The translations under genes and the position numbers were made by a program. Shown piece by piece: positions 1 to 9,401 of a stretch of DNA of 64,000 nt. The notes below the pieces were generated by a model. It ran no database searches. It was not told the DNA's origin and saw only the letters and a program-made list of their open reading frames with translations. The first letter of the stretch is position 1; every line of letters begins with the position of its first letter. The DNA comes from Bin5 sp965218625. GTDB taxonomy: Bacteria; Chloroflexota; Anaerolineae; Caldilineales; Caldilineaceae. Location: positions 79,046 to 143,045 of the forward strand of contig CBDCLG010000011.1 in assembly GCA_965218625.1 (NCBI GenBank). Direction: 5' to 3'.

Positions 1-3000
1 CCCGATTCGGTCACGATCCTGGGCGCGCCCTCTACCGTGACGTCGTAAAGCCCGCCGACCAGGCGCAGCGGTCCGGGCGGCATTTGCGCAGGTACCTCTA
101 TGGCGGCGCTGATCGTGTGCGGCGAGTGGTCCATGCGCAGCTCCGGGTCCCACTGTGCGATCAGGCGCCCCGACCCGTCAAGGAGATGCAGGAAGGCTTT
201 CTCGCCTCCGGTTAACTCTTCCAGATCTCCGCTAAACTCCAGGTGGACCACCAACATGCCGCCCGCCGGCGGGAGTTCCGGCTCGACCTGAACGCGGTTT
301 AGCGTCAGCCCGTTTTCATATGGGATCTCCAGCGATTGCCACAGGTCTGGATCGGGGCGAGAGAAGAGATAAAGAGTCCAGTTGTCAATGGTAGTCGCGG
401 CTGCAAGTTCGTAGTGCCTGGACAGCGCTTCCAACGCGATAGAGCCAAGATTATCCTGGTCTTCCGTAGGTAGGGGGAGCAGAATCCTCTTCATCCCTCT
501 GTTTGGAAGGTTATCCACGCCGGCAAGAGCGCCTTCAACAGACACAGGCTGACTCACACTAGATGGCGTAAACGCACGAGTATGATAGTAGAGAATAGTT
601 GGGTCAGTAAAGAAATGCAGAGAGGTCTCTACTTCCGCAGGCGAGAGACCCTTCCCCCACTCTTCTATCATACCGGCCAGCTGGCGCAGTCCCCTCGATT
701 TGCTGAACGACGGATCGAAGAAATGGTTCCTCAGGCTAAACAGATTCCCGGCAATGAAGAGGCAGATCAGACCAGCCACTGCTACACGCCCCAGGGAGAT
801 CTTCCTCAGGGCTGTTGGGCCATCTGCTGAGGGGTCTGCGGTCCAAATACGCCACCTCCAGCCCAGCCACTTTTCGACGCTCTGTCCGGCAGCAGCCACT
901 CCCAGGGCCAGGAGAAGGACGAATGGAGTAAGCGCCTCGACAGCAGACTGTTCACTGAGAAAGCGTACGGACCCGCTGAAGAACCCGACCGCCAGCAGCG
1001 GAATCATCAGGTAGAGCAGCAACAGGACTACTTCGCAGTAGCCTGCGGATGTGGGTTTGGACTCAGCAGTATCTTTGGCGCCATGAGTTTTGTCATTTCT
1101 TTCATTTGGCTCAACTGGAGAAGACAGGTCTGTCGCGTCCCGTCGGCAGGAGAATGCCGCCCAGACGCCCGCTGCGATAACTGCAACGGACAGAATAGCT
1201 GCGTCCACCTGCCAGATCTTGTGAGGTACGCTGCTTCCAAGGGCCAGCATACCAAACAGACGCTGGAGCATTATGAGAGGGGCATACGCATCGGGGATGG
1301 CGCCTTCGACAAGCGTGGGCCACGACAATGAAAGCCAGGGAAAGGCAAGTAAACCTATTGTCACCTGCGTCGAAAACCACCGCTTGGCTGAGATGCGCGG
1401 TACGGGTGCGTCGGACCTTCTTGACCGCAAGCTTACTTTGCGGACAAAAAGGAATAAGGCGTACATATTTTGGACGAGAAGAATCAGGACCATATTGAAG
1501 TTGGTGTACATGCCAGCAACTGTGCAGAAGAGATATCCGGCCTGAGACAAGCTTCCGCCCGTATTCGTGACAAGCCTCAGGGCAAGAGTCGTGCTGGCGG
1601 TAGTGAGCGCGAGACTCAAGGCAATTGCCAGCGCATCCTGGCTGTGCCAGTTTGCGAAAGCGCTGATTGCCATAAAGAAGCTGCCCATCAGGGCAACGGG
1701 AGGTGACAGGCGGAGTTGGCGGGCCAGACCGAAGGCCAGTGGGATCGCGGCTGTGCCTGCCAAAGCGCCGATGGACCGCAGTGCAAACTCGCTTCCTCCG
1801 GTCATCTGATACCAGTAGTCCTGCACAATGATGCTGCCTGCGAGATGTGGTTCGCGCATGTCCAGGACCACCTCTACAAAATCGAAAAAGAGATCAAAAC
1901 CGTAGAAGTGTCTGTTTGCTTCGGCAATACTCAGCTCCTGGTTTCCAAGTTTGAACAAGCGAAGCGCAAAGCCCAGCAGTACAATCGGCAGTAGGACAAA
2001 ATGCCAGATACTGGTCATTGGTTTCTGGCTGCCTGCCACGAATGTCCCCTCACTAATCAGCGGCTCAGATGAGTACGTATTCCCTTCCTTCGCGCGGCCT
2101 CCCGTCATCGCGGCCCTGACCTCTCCTCCCCATGCCCGGCAAAAGCTCTTGACGGCGTAGCCCACCCGCGCCAGCCCCCTCCTAATGTTGCCGCGCAGTG
2201 CGAACAGCAGGGCCACCCACGCGACACCGCTGATCACCAGCCCCCAGCGAATGCTGTCGGGGCGATAGCGAAGGTCCAAAGTGCCGGATCCGGCCGGTAA
2301 GGGAATGCCCAGAAATGCATTGTGGGCCCGCACGATGGGAAGCTCCTGGCTGGAAGCCTGGCCGGCAGCATCCGTCCAACGTGCCTGCCAACCGGGCAGC
2401 CAGTTTTCGCTCACGAAGAGCAGGCCATCCTGGTCGCTCTCGATTTCGAACTTCAAGTGCGCCGTCCCGACCTGCTCGGCGCGCAGCGAGGCCGAACCGC
2501 CGCTCCCAAGCGTCAGACTGTCGCCGTTCCAGTTGGGCCCCAGAATGTCAGCGTCGGACTCCGCGACGAGGATCACCTCCTTTGGGTCAAAGTATGGGTC
2601 TGCCAGGAGGCCGGGGGCGTCCCTGTCGGCCACATTCCTCAGCGCCTCCTGCGCCCACCACCAGCGCGGCGATACGGCTTCCAGCCTGTGGATGCGGTTG
2701 GACTCTCCTTCGGCCGGGAATTCCTCCAACATCTGGCTGGCCACGGGCAGTTCCTCCCGCCAGGTCAGCACGGTCCCCACACCGGTCAACTCCCACAGAC
2801 GGTGCAGCGGAAAGTCGTGGAACAGCGAATCGTAGTAGAAGAGACGCATGGGGCTGCTGCCCCACAGATCCTCCCAGCCAATGAAGAGGCCGCTGCTGTC
2901 CGGCAGGCGGAATTCATTGTAGACCCGCGGCTGCGGCCCGGGCCCGTCGCGGGCGAGCTCGAACGCGGCATCCAACGTAGCCTCCGCCTCTCTCCTGTCC

Positions 3001-4547
3001 AGTGAAGCCCGCACGCCTGGCCCGTCGGAGAGATTCGTGGAGAAATTGACAATAAAGAGATCGGCAACAAGCAGCGGCAAGAACAGCAGAAGTACAGTTC
3101 GCGTGACCCGCTTTGCGCCGCACAGGAACGCGAAGGCGGCAGCGAACAGCAGCGCCAGCGCGCCAATGAGCAAGAAGGTCGAAACCGCCATACCCGCGCG
3201 CTGCGGAATCAGCCAGAAGAAGAGGAAGACAGCCGCGCCGGCAAGAACGGCGCCGAGGAGACCCCATCCCAGAAGTCGCCGCAGACGCTCTGCCAGCGAT
3301 GGCAGCACAGCCAGCCCGTAGCCGGCCAGGATGCTCAGCGAAAAGACAGCCACATAGATGGCGCGTTCCTGCCCGCGAAAGAGGTCGCCGCCAGGGGCGA
3401 AGCGGAAGAAGAGGCCGTATAGGGGTCCTTTGGCTCCGTAGGAGAGGAGGATGGCCAGTACGCCACAGATTACAAAGAAGAGGGCCGGGGCTCGGCCCAG
3501 GTTTCGGTCAATGGCGACGAAAAGCGCAGGTGAGAACAGGGCGACAACGGCAGCAAGCGCCAGTCCGAGACCGACTATTCCAATGTACTGGGGAGAGAAC
3601 TCTGTTAGTACGCCAGGGAAGAGGAACTGCCAGCTGTCCTCCCACTCAAAGCCGCCTGTCAGATAGTCCGACGGAACGAATGCGCGTACCGAGTACTGCG
3701 TTAATTCCCAAGTTGGCCATAGCTGCACCAGGCTCAACGCCAACAGAGAGGTGACGTAGAGGAGAGCTCGCCCCGCGTAGCGCAGCAGTGAGCCGGAGCC
3801 GGTCCCCTGGCCGGGTACGCCCGGCGGCAGCCCCCGCCGCTTCACGCCGGCTCGCGCGAGCTCGACGACACCCAGCATCAGGATCCAGGCGCCGACGGTG
3901 TAGGTCATGAACAGGAATGTCTGTGGATGGCCGGCGTAGAATGCGATCGCGTGCACGGCGGCGGCAGCCAGCCAGCGTCTCCAACTGGGAGCGCCGGTCT
4001 TGCCGGGCGTCAGCAGGAGCAGAATCAGCGGAAGCCAGACACCTGTGCGCAGGATACTGAACTGCAGGGGCGGATAGCCGGTCAGGTAGCCCGAAAACCC
4101 AAATATGAGACCTGCCGCAAAGGCCGCCAGCCGCTGGCCTGTCAGGCGGCGCACAAATGCGTAGGTAAAGGAGCAGGCCAGGAAGATGTGCAGCGCCGCT
4201 TCGACGTGCAGCAAGTAGAGCCTGGCCTCGGCGCCGCGCGCGAAGCCTGTAAGAAGAAGCAGCGCGTTGCTCACAGGGTAAAAGACTGCTGCCTGGGGGT
4301 CGGCCAGGTATGGGTGGCCGGAGTTCGTGTATGGGTCCCATACCGGCAGCCGCAGTCCCAGCAGCGCATCCTGCTGGAACATGCTGAAAGGAAGGAAGAG
4401 TTGGGTGAAGTCGTGTGCCGAAAAGGAGGCCAGTCCAAGGAGGTGGGGAGAAAAGAAGAGGAGAACCAGAGCGGCGTATGCGAGATATACCGGGAACGTC
4501 GTCGCGTCTGGTTGGCTATCGGGCTGCTCTTGTTTCTGTCGGCTCAT
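1..4547 (-). CDS. Giant membrane protein: YfhO-like module fused to a GT39-like module (partial, C-terminus off window)
   Basis: One uninterrupted minus-strand frame runs from ATG at 4547 to the left edge, giving at least 1515 residues with no stop. An in-frame TGA lies 24 nt upstream of the ATG, which fixes the N-terminal limit. Residues 1 to about 520 alternate hydrophobic helices with short loops. Residues about 530-770 are soluble and end in the 'W.PGW.A...D' and 'IPLPAG..TLDLRYRP' pattern typical of YfhO-family proteins, followed by a helix. After a polar linker (about 795-840), a second membrane region starts with 'ALRLFKLGNQELSIAEA', like the first luminal loop of PMT/GT39 glycosyltransferases. 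The family role is glycosylation of envelope polymers from polyprenyl-phosphate sugars; the substrate here is unknown. The fusion is what I read directly, while the function is inferred. Confidence 0.75.
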   Translation of the reverse strand, partial: MSRQKQEQPDSQPDATTFPVYLAYAALVLLFFSPHLLGLASFSAHDFTQLFLPFSMFQQDALLGLRLPVWDPYTNSGHPYLADPQAAVFYPVSNALLLLTGFARGAEARLYLLHVEAALHIFLACSFTYAFVRRLTGQRLAAFAAGLIFGFSGYLTGYPPLQFSILRTGVWLPLILLLLTPGKTGAPSWRRWLAAAAVHAIAFYAGHPQTFLFMTYTVGAWILMLGVVELARAGVKRRGLPPGVPGQGTGSGSLLRYAGRALLYVTSLLALSLVQLWPTWELTQYSVRAFVPSDYLTGGFEWEDSWQFLFPGVLTEFSPQYIGIVGLGLALAAVVALFSPALFVAIDRNLGRAPALFFVICGVLAILLSYGAKGPLYGLFFRFAPGGDLFRGQERAIYVAVFSLSILAGYGLAVLPSLAERLRRLLGWGLLGAVLAGAAVFLFFWLIPQRAGMAVSTFLLIGALALLFAAAFAFLCGAKRVTRTVLLLFLPLLVADLFIVNFSTNLSDGPGVRASLDRREAEATLDAAFELARDGPGPQPRVYNEFRLPDSSGLFIGWEDLWGSSPMRLFYYDSLFHDFPLHRLWELTGVGTVLTWREELPVASQMLEEFPAEGESNRIHRLEAVSPRWWWAQEALRNVADRDAPGLLADPYFDPKEVILVAESDADILGPNWNGDSLTLGSGGSASLRAEQVGTAHLKFEIESDQDGLLFVSENWLPGWQARWTDAAGQASSQELPIVRAHNAFLGIPLPAGSGTLDLRYRPDSIRWGLVISGVAWVALLFALRGNIRRGLARVGYAVKSFCRAWGGEVRAAMTGGRAKEGNTYSSEPLISEGTFVAGSQKPMTSIWHFVLLPIVLLGFALRLFKLGNQELSIAEANRHFYGFDLFFDFVEVVLDMREPHLAGSIIVQDYWYQMTGGSEFALRSIGALAGTAAIPLAFGLARQLRLSPPVALMGSFFMAISAFANWHSQDALAIALSLALTTASTTLALRLVTNTGGSLSQAGYLFCTVAGMYTNFNMVLILLVQNMYALFLFVRKVSLRSRRSDAPVPRISAKRWFSTQVTIGLLAFPWLSLSWPTLVEGAIPDAYAPLIMLQRLFGMLALGSSVPHKIWQVDAAILSVAVIAAGVWAAFSCRRDATDLSSPVEPNERNDKTHGAKDTAESKPTSAGYCEVVLLLLYLMIPLLAVGFFSGSVRFLSEQSAVEALTPFVLLLALGVAAAGQSVEKWLGWRWRIWTADPSADGPTALRKISLGRVAVAGLICLFIAGNLFSLRNHFFDPSFSKSRGLRQLAGMIEEWGKGLSPAEVETSLHFFTDPTILYYHTRAFTPSSVSQPVSVEGALAGVDNLPNRGMKRILLPLPTEDQDNLGSIALEALSRHYELAAATTIDNWTLYLFSRPDPDLWQSLEIPYENGLTLNRVQVEPELPPAGGMLVVHLEFSGDLEELTGGEKAFLHLLDGSGRLIAQWDPELRMDHSPHTISAAIEVPAQMPPGPLRLVGGLYDVTVEGAPRIVTES

Positions 4548-4789
4548 CGGTCCGGCGCCGGGCGTTCAGCCGAGGCTCTAGAATGGTGAAAAGGAAGGGA
4601 CAGGCGTGCTGACCGGCCATTCACAGCCATTCGCCCCATCTTCTCGCCCCTCAATTCTAATGAGCGCGATTCACTCAAGGCAAATGGCCCGTATCTTATA
4701 GCAGAGGCTCTTCCATTCTGAGCTGCTTGCTGAACCGTCAAGTTGCAGGCGCCTGCGGCTAGAATCGATGCGGCCGAAACTGTTCCATC

Positions 4790-6190
4790 CTAGCCGACGA
4801 GCCCAACGATAAAGTAGCTTGCCAGGCCCAGAAAGAGTGCAAAGCCAAGGATATCCGTCGAGGCTGTCACCATCATGCTGGAGCCGAGAGCCGGATCGAT
4901 TCCAAACCTGCGCAGCGTCATTGGCACGGCGACACCTACCGTGGCTGCCACAAGGAAGTTCCCCAGCATGGCCGTGCCTATCACGGCGCTGAGAACGGGG
5001 TTGCCAAGCCAGGCGTAGACGACAGCGGCCAGAATCAGGCCCAGGGCCAGGCCGTGTAGCAGGCCGACGCCTGTTTCGTGGCGGTAGACGCGCCAGAAAT
5101 CCTTCAATTCAATCTGGCCCAGCGCCAGCGAGCGCACGATAATCGTCATCGCCTGATTGCCCGCGTTTCCGCCCTGGGCTGCGACCACGGGCATCAGCGC
5201 GGCCAGTATCGAGACTGCTGCAATCGTGCCGGCGAATTGAGCGACGACGGTGGAGGATATCAAAGCCGTACCCAGGTTGGCCGCCAGCCACGGGAGCCGC
5301 GTACGGATGGCGCGCGGAATGGGGCTGAAAACGACGGCTTCCTCGCTCATCTGGGCCAAACGATAGATGTCCTCGGTGGCCTCCTCTTCGAGAACGTCGA
5401 CGAGATCGTCGACGGCGACGATGCCCAACAGGTGCCGCTCTTCATCAACGACAGGCACGGCAAGCAGATTGTAGCGCGACAACAACCGCGCGACCTCCTC
5501 CTGGTCGGCATCAACGCCGACGGTCAGCAACTCCTTGTCCATGATTGCTTCCAGGCCCGCTGCGGGGTCGGCCAGAATCAAGGTACGCAAACTGACGATC
5601 CCAACCAGCCGGTCACGGTCGCCTGACGGCAGGGTGGCTGAATCGATGTCTGGCGGGCCTACGTTCTCGAGCACGTAGAGATAGTAGAGGTCATGTTCGT
5701 CGCGATAGCGCTCTCTGAGAAACTGCATCGCCTGCCCGGCCGTCATGTCGGGCCGCAGCATGTGGCGGGGTGAGTTCATGATGCCGCCGGCGCTATCTGC
5801 CGGGTGTTCCAGCAGGCGAACAACCCCTTCGGCGGCCACCATTTCGTCGAGCAGCTGCGCGGCCTGATCTTCCTCCAACTCACCGATCAGGTCTGCCGCC
5901 ATATCAGGTTCCATCTCGTCGAGAACGTCGGCCAGCTCGGGCAGCGACAGGCCCTGGACGACCTCGACCATCGCGTCCTGGTTCAGCTCCTCCAGAACAT
6001 CGGCGGCCTCCTCCCAAGGGAGTTCGTGGAGGACGAGGCTTTGATAGCCAGGCGGGAGACGGTAGAGGATTTCCGAACTGTCTGCGGGATGAATCCGGCG
6101 CAAAATGTCGCTGACGGTCGCGGTCTCGCCCCCGTCAAGCAGCAGTTCGACTCGTTCATACAGTGCGTCGATGGCTACGGGCGCGACCAT
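4790..6190 (-). CDS. mgtE: Magnesium transporter MgtE
   Basis: This 466-residue protein has the full MgtE plan. An acidic N-domain has repeated 'ADVLEELNQD' and 'ADVLDEMEPDMAADLI' helices (about 20-130). Two CBS domains follow (about 140-260), then a five-helix pore domain containing 'MPVVAAQGGNAGNQA', the Mg2+-site loop. MgtE imports Mg2+ across the inner membrane and its N and CBS domains close the channel when cytosolic Mg2+ is high. I prefer the ATG at 6190 because GGAGAC sits 5 nt upstream. An earlier start at 6265 would add 25 residues unlike the family. A terminator at 6290-6318 separates it from pdhA, so it is probably its own transcription unit. I saw no recognisable M-box riboswitch upstream. 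Confidence 0.95.
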   Translation of the reverse strand: MVAPVAIDALYERVELLLDGGETATVSDILRRIHPADSSEILYRLPPGYQSLVLHELPWEEAADVLEELNQDAMVEVVQGLSLPELADVLDEMEPDMAADLIGELEEDQAAQLLDEMVAAEGVVRLLEHPADSAGGIMNSPRHMLRPDMTAGQAMQFLRERYRDEHDLYYLYVLENVGPPDIDSATLPSGDRDRLVGIVSLRTLILADPAAGLEAIMDKELLTVGVDADQEEVARLLSRYNLLAVPVVDEERHLLGIVAVDDLVDVLEEEATEDIYRLAQMSEEAVVFSPIPRAIRTRLPWLAANLGTALISSTVVAQFAGTIAAVSILAALMPVVAAQGGNAGNQAMTIIVRSLALGQIELKDFWRVYRHETGVGLLHGLALGLILAAVVYAWLGNPVLSAVIGTAMLGNFLVAATVGVAVPMTLRRFGIDPALGSSMMVTASTDILGFALFLGLASYFIVGLVG

Positions 6191-6289
6191 TTGAGTCTCC
6201 GCAGGTTGCTTACGATGCTTGGGGCAGTCCGCGTCGGTGACATCGGCCGGCTGAACTCCCGGCAAGCATTTGTTCGGGCCGTTCCAATC

Positions 6290-6318
6290 AAAAGCGCCGA
6301 CCGTGACCCGGCCGGCGC
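6290..6318 (-). terminator. Rho-independent terminator after the E1 alpha gene
   Basis: Read on the minus strand, GCGCCGGCCG pairs with CGGTCGGCGC (10 bp including one G-U) around the 5-nt loop GGTCA and is followed directly by TTTT. It lies between the E1 alpha stop (6414) and the mgtE start. Confidence 0.75.
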
Positions 6319-6413
6319 GGCCCTCCCTATCCTGCTACTCGTATCGCCTGCGGGCCTGCGGTCTCCACTGGATTCGCTGCAGGGAGCCCAATCCGGGTAC
6401 GGTTTGTCGGTCG

Positions 6414-7382
6414 TCATGGCGCGTAGATGCCGCTCTCGACCGTGTCAGGATCCGGCAGGGGGCTTGCTTCGGCGAACTCGATGGCGTCTTCAATCTCAAG
6501 TGCTGCGCGGTGGCGAATCTCGTCCAGCTCGTCCTGGTCGGCTGTGCCCTCAGAAAGCAGTTTTGCCTGGTAGCGATCGATTGGGTCCTTTTTCTCCCAT
6601 TCAGCCAGCAGTTCGCGCGGTACGTATTCGGCCCCGTCGTGAATGGCGTGCCCCATCATGCGCATCGTTTTGGCCTCGATCAGCGATGGACCGCCGCCCT
6701 GCCTGGCGCGCTCGACAGCTTCAAGCGTGGCATCATAGACGGCCTCGACGTCATTGCCGTCAACGATCACGCCGGGGATGCCGTAGCCTGCCGCGCGATC
6801 GGCGATATTCTCGATCGGCATCTGTTGCGAGACATGTGTTGAGTAAGCGTACTGATTGTTTTCGACGATGAGGACGTAGGGAGCCTGGTACAGACCGGCC
6901 ATATTGAGCGTTTCGTGCCAGAGGCCGGTGGTGCTGCCGCCGTCGCCGACGTAGGTCATCGCCACGCGCGGCTCGTTGCGCAGCTTCATGCTCATGGCCA
7001 CACCGAGCGCGATCGGCATCGACATCGGAATGTGGCTGATGTAACCGACAATGCCCAGGCTCAGGTCGCCCATGCCGTGAATGTTTGCATCCCGCCCGCG
7101 ACTTACACCGACCTCTTTGCCGAGCAGGTTGCCGAAGACCCTGCGCGGCGTCAGCCCTCGCAGGAAATAGGCGCCAATGTCCCGGTGCATCGGCGCGATG
7201 ATGTCCTCGGGAGCCAGCGCGTAAGCCGAGCCGACGCTTACCGCTTCGTGGCCTCTCTCGCTGAAAGTGCCGCCGAGCCCCCGCCCCTGCTTCCAGAGAG
7301 AGACCATCCCTTCGTCGAATGTGCGAGTCAGGACCATCCAGTAATAGAGTTCCAGCTTCTGTTCCGATGTCAAAGGTGTCAA
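6414..7382 (-). CDS. pdhA: Pyruvate/acetoin dehydrogenase E1 component, alpha subunit
   Basis: This is the ThDP-dependent alpha subunit of a 2-oxo acid (or acetoin) dehydrogenase; with a beta subunit it decarboxylates the substrate and passes the acyl group to lipoyl-E2. The ThDP motif is visible as 'VGDGGSTTGLWHE' followed about 25 residues on by 'ENNQYA'. The phosphorylation-loop-like 'GHAIHDGAEYVP' and the opening 'YYWMVLTRTFDEGM' also fit the family. I place the start at TTG 7382, with GAGGAGGTG a few bases upstream, giving 322 residues, the normal family length. The frame stays open to 7544 but that extension has no family character. No beta subunit, E2 or E3 lies next to it. The flanking genes are cmk and mgtE, so the partner must be elsewhere. 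Pyruvate and acetoin forms cannot be told apart here. Confidence 0.85.
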   Translation of the reverse strand: MTPLTSEQKLELYYWMVLTRTFDEGMVSLWKQGRGLGGTFSERGHEAVSVGSAYALAPEDIIAPMHRDIGAYFLRGLTPRRVFGNLLGKEVGVSRGRDANIHGMGDLSLGIVGYISHIPMSMPIALGVAMSMKLRNEPRVAMTYVGDGGSTTGLWHETLNMAGLYQAPYVLIVENNQYAYSTHVSQQMPIENIADRAAGYGIPGVIVDGNDVEAVYDATLEAVERARQGGGPSLIEAKTMRMMGHAIHDGAEYVPRELLAEWEKKDPIDRYQAKLLSEGTADQDELDEIRHRAALEIEDAIEFAEASPLPDPDTVESGIYAP

Positions 7383-7524
7383 TGCACACCTCCTCGGTCC
7401 GAACCCGGGTCGGAGTCGCCGGGAGACAGTTGTTAAGCCCGCGCAAGATGATAACACAGATCGGCTTAGGGCGGGCGACCTTGGACAGTTCGCCAGATCA
7501 TCGCTAGACGGCGCCGCGACCATA

Positions 7525-7546
7525 GCTTGCGGCTGAAGACGCAAGC
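7525..7546 (-). terminator. Possible hairpin after cmk
   Basis: GCTTGCG and CGCAAGC form a 7-bp perfect stem with an 8-nt loop just past the cmk stop. There is no T-run, so terminator function is only a possibility. Confidence 0.35.
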
Positions 7547-7564
7547 GACTTCAGGTTGGACCTG

Positions 7565-8332
7565 TTAATGTCGCGCCGCGCCGTCCTCGTCGGGCGCGGG
7601 CTGGTCCAGGGGTGTGACCGGTCCAACTTCCAGATGCGTTTGCGCCAACACAATGATCATGTCCACGATATGCAGGATGGAAAGGCCGAGAGTCTGGATC
7701 AGATGGGCGTCGTCGGCGGGCCGCAGCGGCGCGATGGCGCGCTCGCTGTCGACTTCGTCCCGCCGCTGCATGTCGGCCAGGATCCGGGCGATGTCGGTCT
7801 CTTTGCCGCGTGCGGCAAGTTCCTGCTGCCGGCGCCTGGCGCGTTCAACTACCGGCGCGTCGAGGTAGATTTTGAGCGGCGCTTCCGGCAATACAACTGT
7901 GCCAATGTCCCGGCCCACCATCACGATTCCGGCCTTGCCGCCCGCGCCGGAACCGTGTTTCAGCCCGATAGTGCGCTGTTGCTCGCCCAGGGCCTGCCGG
8001 ACCAGCCGGTTTGCCGCCACTGCGGAAACGTTTCGATCGACGCGCGGCGACCGTACGGCCCAGGTGATGTCATCGTGACCGATAGCGACGGTCACCTGGC
8101 GTCCGTCGCGGTGCTCGCGTGTCGGCGCGGTGATGTCGATGCGGGTCTGTGCGGCGATCTGTCCAACAGCTTCGTTGTCGGCGACGCTGATTCCCTGCTG
8201 CAGAACGGCCCATGTGACGGCCCGGTACAGGATGCCGGTGTCGAAGAAGAGAAAGCCCAGTCGCCGCGCGGCTTCGTAACCTACACTGCTTTTGCCGGAA
8301 GCGGCCGGCCCGTCGATGGTGATGGCGTTCAC
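7565..8332 (-). CDS. cmk: Cytidylate kinase
   Basis: Cmk phosphorylates CMP and dCMP with ATP in the cytoplasm, feeding CTP/dCTP synthesis. The protein opens with the family P-loop 'ITIDGPAASGKSSVG', followed by 'FFDTGILYRAVTW', the NMP-binding 'VGRDIGTVVLPEAPLKIYLDA', and the lid 'ERARRRQQEL'. At 255 residues it is about 25 longer than the usual 225-230, the excess being a weakly conserved C-terminal tail. It lies about 90 nt downstream of the pseudouridine synthase gene on the same strand, a common bacterial pairing (rluB/scpB-cmk), so the two are probably co-transcribed. Confidence 0.95.
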   Translation of the reverse strand: MNAITIDGPAASGKSSVGYEAARRLGFLFFDTGILYRAVTWAVLQQGISVADNEAVGQIAAQTRIDITAPTREHRDGRQVTVAIGHDDITWAVRSPRVDRNVSAVAANRLVRQALGEQQRTIGLKHGSGAGGKAGIVMVGRDIGTVVLPEAPLKIYLDAPVVERARRRQQELAARGKETDIARILADMQRRDEVDSERAIAPLRPADDAHLIQTLGLSILHIVDMIIVLAQTHLEVGPVTPLDQPAPDEDGAARH

Positions 8333-8425
8333 CGTTTCTCCCTGAAGCGCAAGAGCTCCTTGCTCCTGGCGGGGGTTTCAACCGGGCGCCCCACGAAACT
8401 GCCCAGGACGGCCAGGGCGGGCCGA

Positions 8426-9337
8426 TTACCGCCGGGATTTCCCCGAAAATCTCCGGGTCGGACGCCCTCTTTTCGTTGGTCGCGAGGTCTGCGCCGGTCC
8501 CGACTGGGGTCGCGTCTTTCTTGTGCGCCCTCCGCTCTCAACCATGGTCCGCAGCGCGTTGACCTCGCCCGGAGTCAATGGACGGGCCATGCCTGCCTGC
8601 AGACCGTCCAAAGTGAGGGGACCGATCGACCAGCGAATCAGCCGCCGCACTTGGATGCCGACTGCGGCGGCCATGTGCCGAATCTGGCGTTTCTTGCCTT
8701 CTCGCAACACAAAACGCAGCCATACGCCCTTGTCTGAAAGGGGGCTTTTCTTGTCCTGGGCTTCTGAAGGCGTCTGCTCCGGGATGCCTTTGTCCAGAAT
8801 CAGCCCGACGGGGAGACGTTCGGCGACCTCAACCCTGGCCGGGGCCGTGCGACCGCTTTCCAGTTCGATTCCGTTTCGCAGCCGGTACAGCGCCTCGGCG
8901 GTTGGTTTTCGCGCAGACAGGACGAAATAGGTCTTGGGATGCTCGTAGCGCGGGTGTGTCAGCCTGTGGGCCAATGCGCCATCGTCGGTCAGTAGAACGA
9001 GCCCCTCGCTGTTCAGATCAAGCCTGCCGACGGGGAAGACGCGACCCACACCCGGGGGCAGCAGTTCGGCGACGGTCCTGCGCCCGCGGCTGTCGCCCCC
9101 GAAATCGCTCAGGATGCCGCGCGGCTTGTAGATCCTGTAGTAGACATTGCTCTGGGCAAGGCCCACGGGTTTTCCATCAACCGTGATGGCGGCGGTCTCG
9201 GCATTAACTTTGGTTCCCAGCCTGGTGACGACTTCTCCATCGACGCGGATGCGACCCGCGCTGATCATCTCTTCACAGGCTCTCCTGCTGGCGACGCCTG
9301 CGGCGGCCAGTACTTTCTGTAAGCGCTCTTCGGTCAT
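8426..9337 (-). CDS. rluB: Pseudouridine synthase, RluB/RsuA family
   Basis: The enzyme isomerises a specific uridine in ribosomal RNA (23S for RluB-type proteins). Residues about 1-60 are an S4 RNA-binding domain ('RLQKVLAAAGVASRRACEEM'). The catalytic core carries 'VGRLDLNSEGLVLLTDDG', where the Asp after GRL is the nucleophile. Later, 'LREGKKRQIRHM' is the family's RNA-binding signature. A region of about 25 residues near position 200 ('EQTPSEAQDKKSPLSDKG') is an insertion compared with typical members. The last 40 residues are a basic, low-complexity tail. I chose ATG 9337 (GAAGGATC upstream) over an in-frame start six codons earlier. RluB is the best fit, but RluE/RsuA relatives share these motifs. 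Confidence 0.88.
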   Translation of the reverse strand: MTEERLQKVLAAAGVASRRACEEMISAGRIRVDGEVVTRLGTKVNAETAAITVDGKPVGLAQSNVYYRIYKPRGILSDFGGDSRGRRTVAELLPPGVGRVFPVGRLDLNSEGLVLLTDDGALAHRLTHPRYEHPKTYFVLSARKPTAEALYRLRNGIELESGRTAPARVEVAERLPVGLILDKGIPEQTPSEAQDKKSPLSDKGVWLRFVLREGKKRQIRHMAAAVGIQVRRLIRWSIGPLTLDGLQAGMARPLTPGEVNALRTMVESGGRTRKTRPQSGPAQTSRPTKRGRPTRRFSGKSRR

Positions 9338-9401
9338 ATTGGATCCTTCGCCCACGGTGTCGCCGGACGGTGTGCCCCCGGCAACTATCGTCCAGGCGCG
9401 T

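Noticed and set aside
2281..3005. Long plus-strand frames in the 2-3 kb region
   Set aside because: They lie opposite the continuous YfhO/GT39 frame and read as Pro/Arg/Ser-rich noise.
6190..6420. M-box or ykoK-type Mg2+ riboswitch before mgtE
   Set aside because: The only clear structure is the terminator of the upstream gene; conserved riboswitch elements are not visible.
5804..6871. Plus-strand frame of 355 codons
   Set aside because: Opposite MgtE and E1 alpha, which are unambiguous.
7556..8737. Plus-strand frame of 393 codons
   Set aside because: Opposite cmk and rluB.
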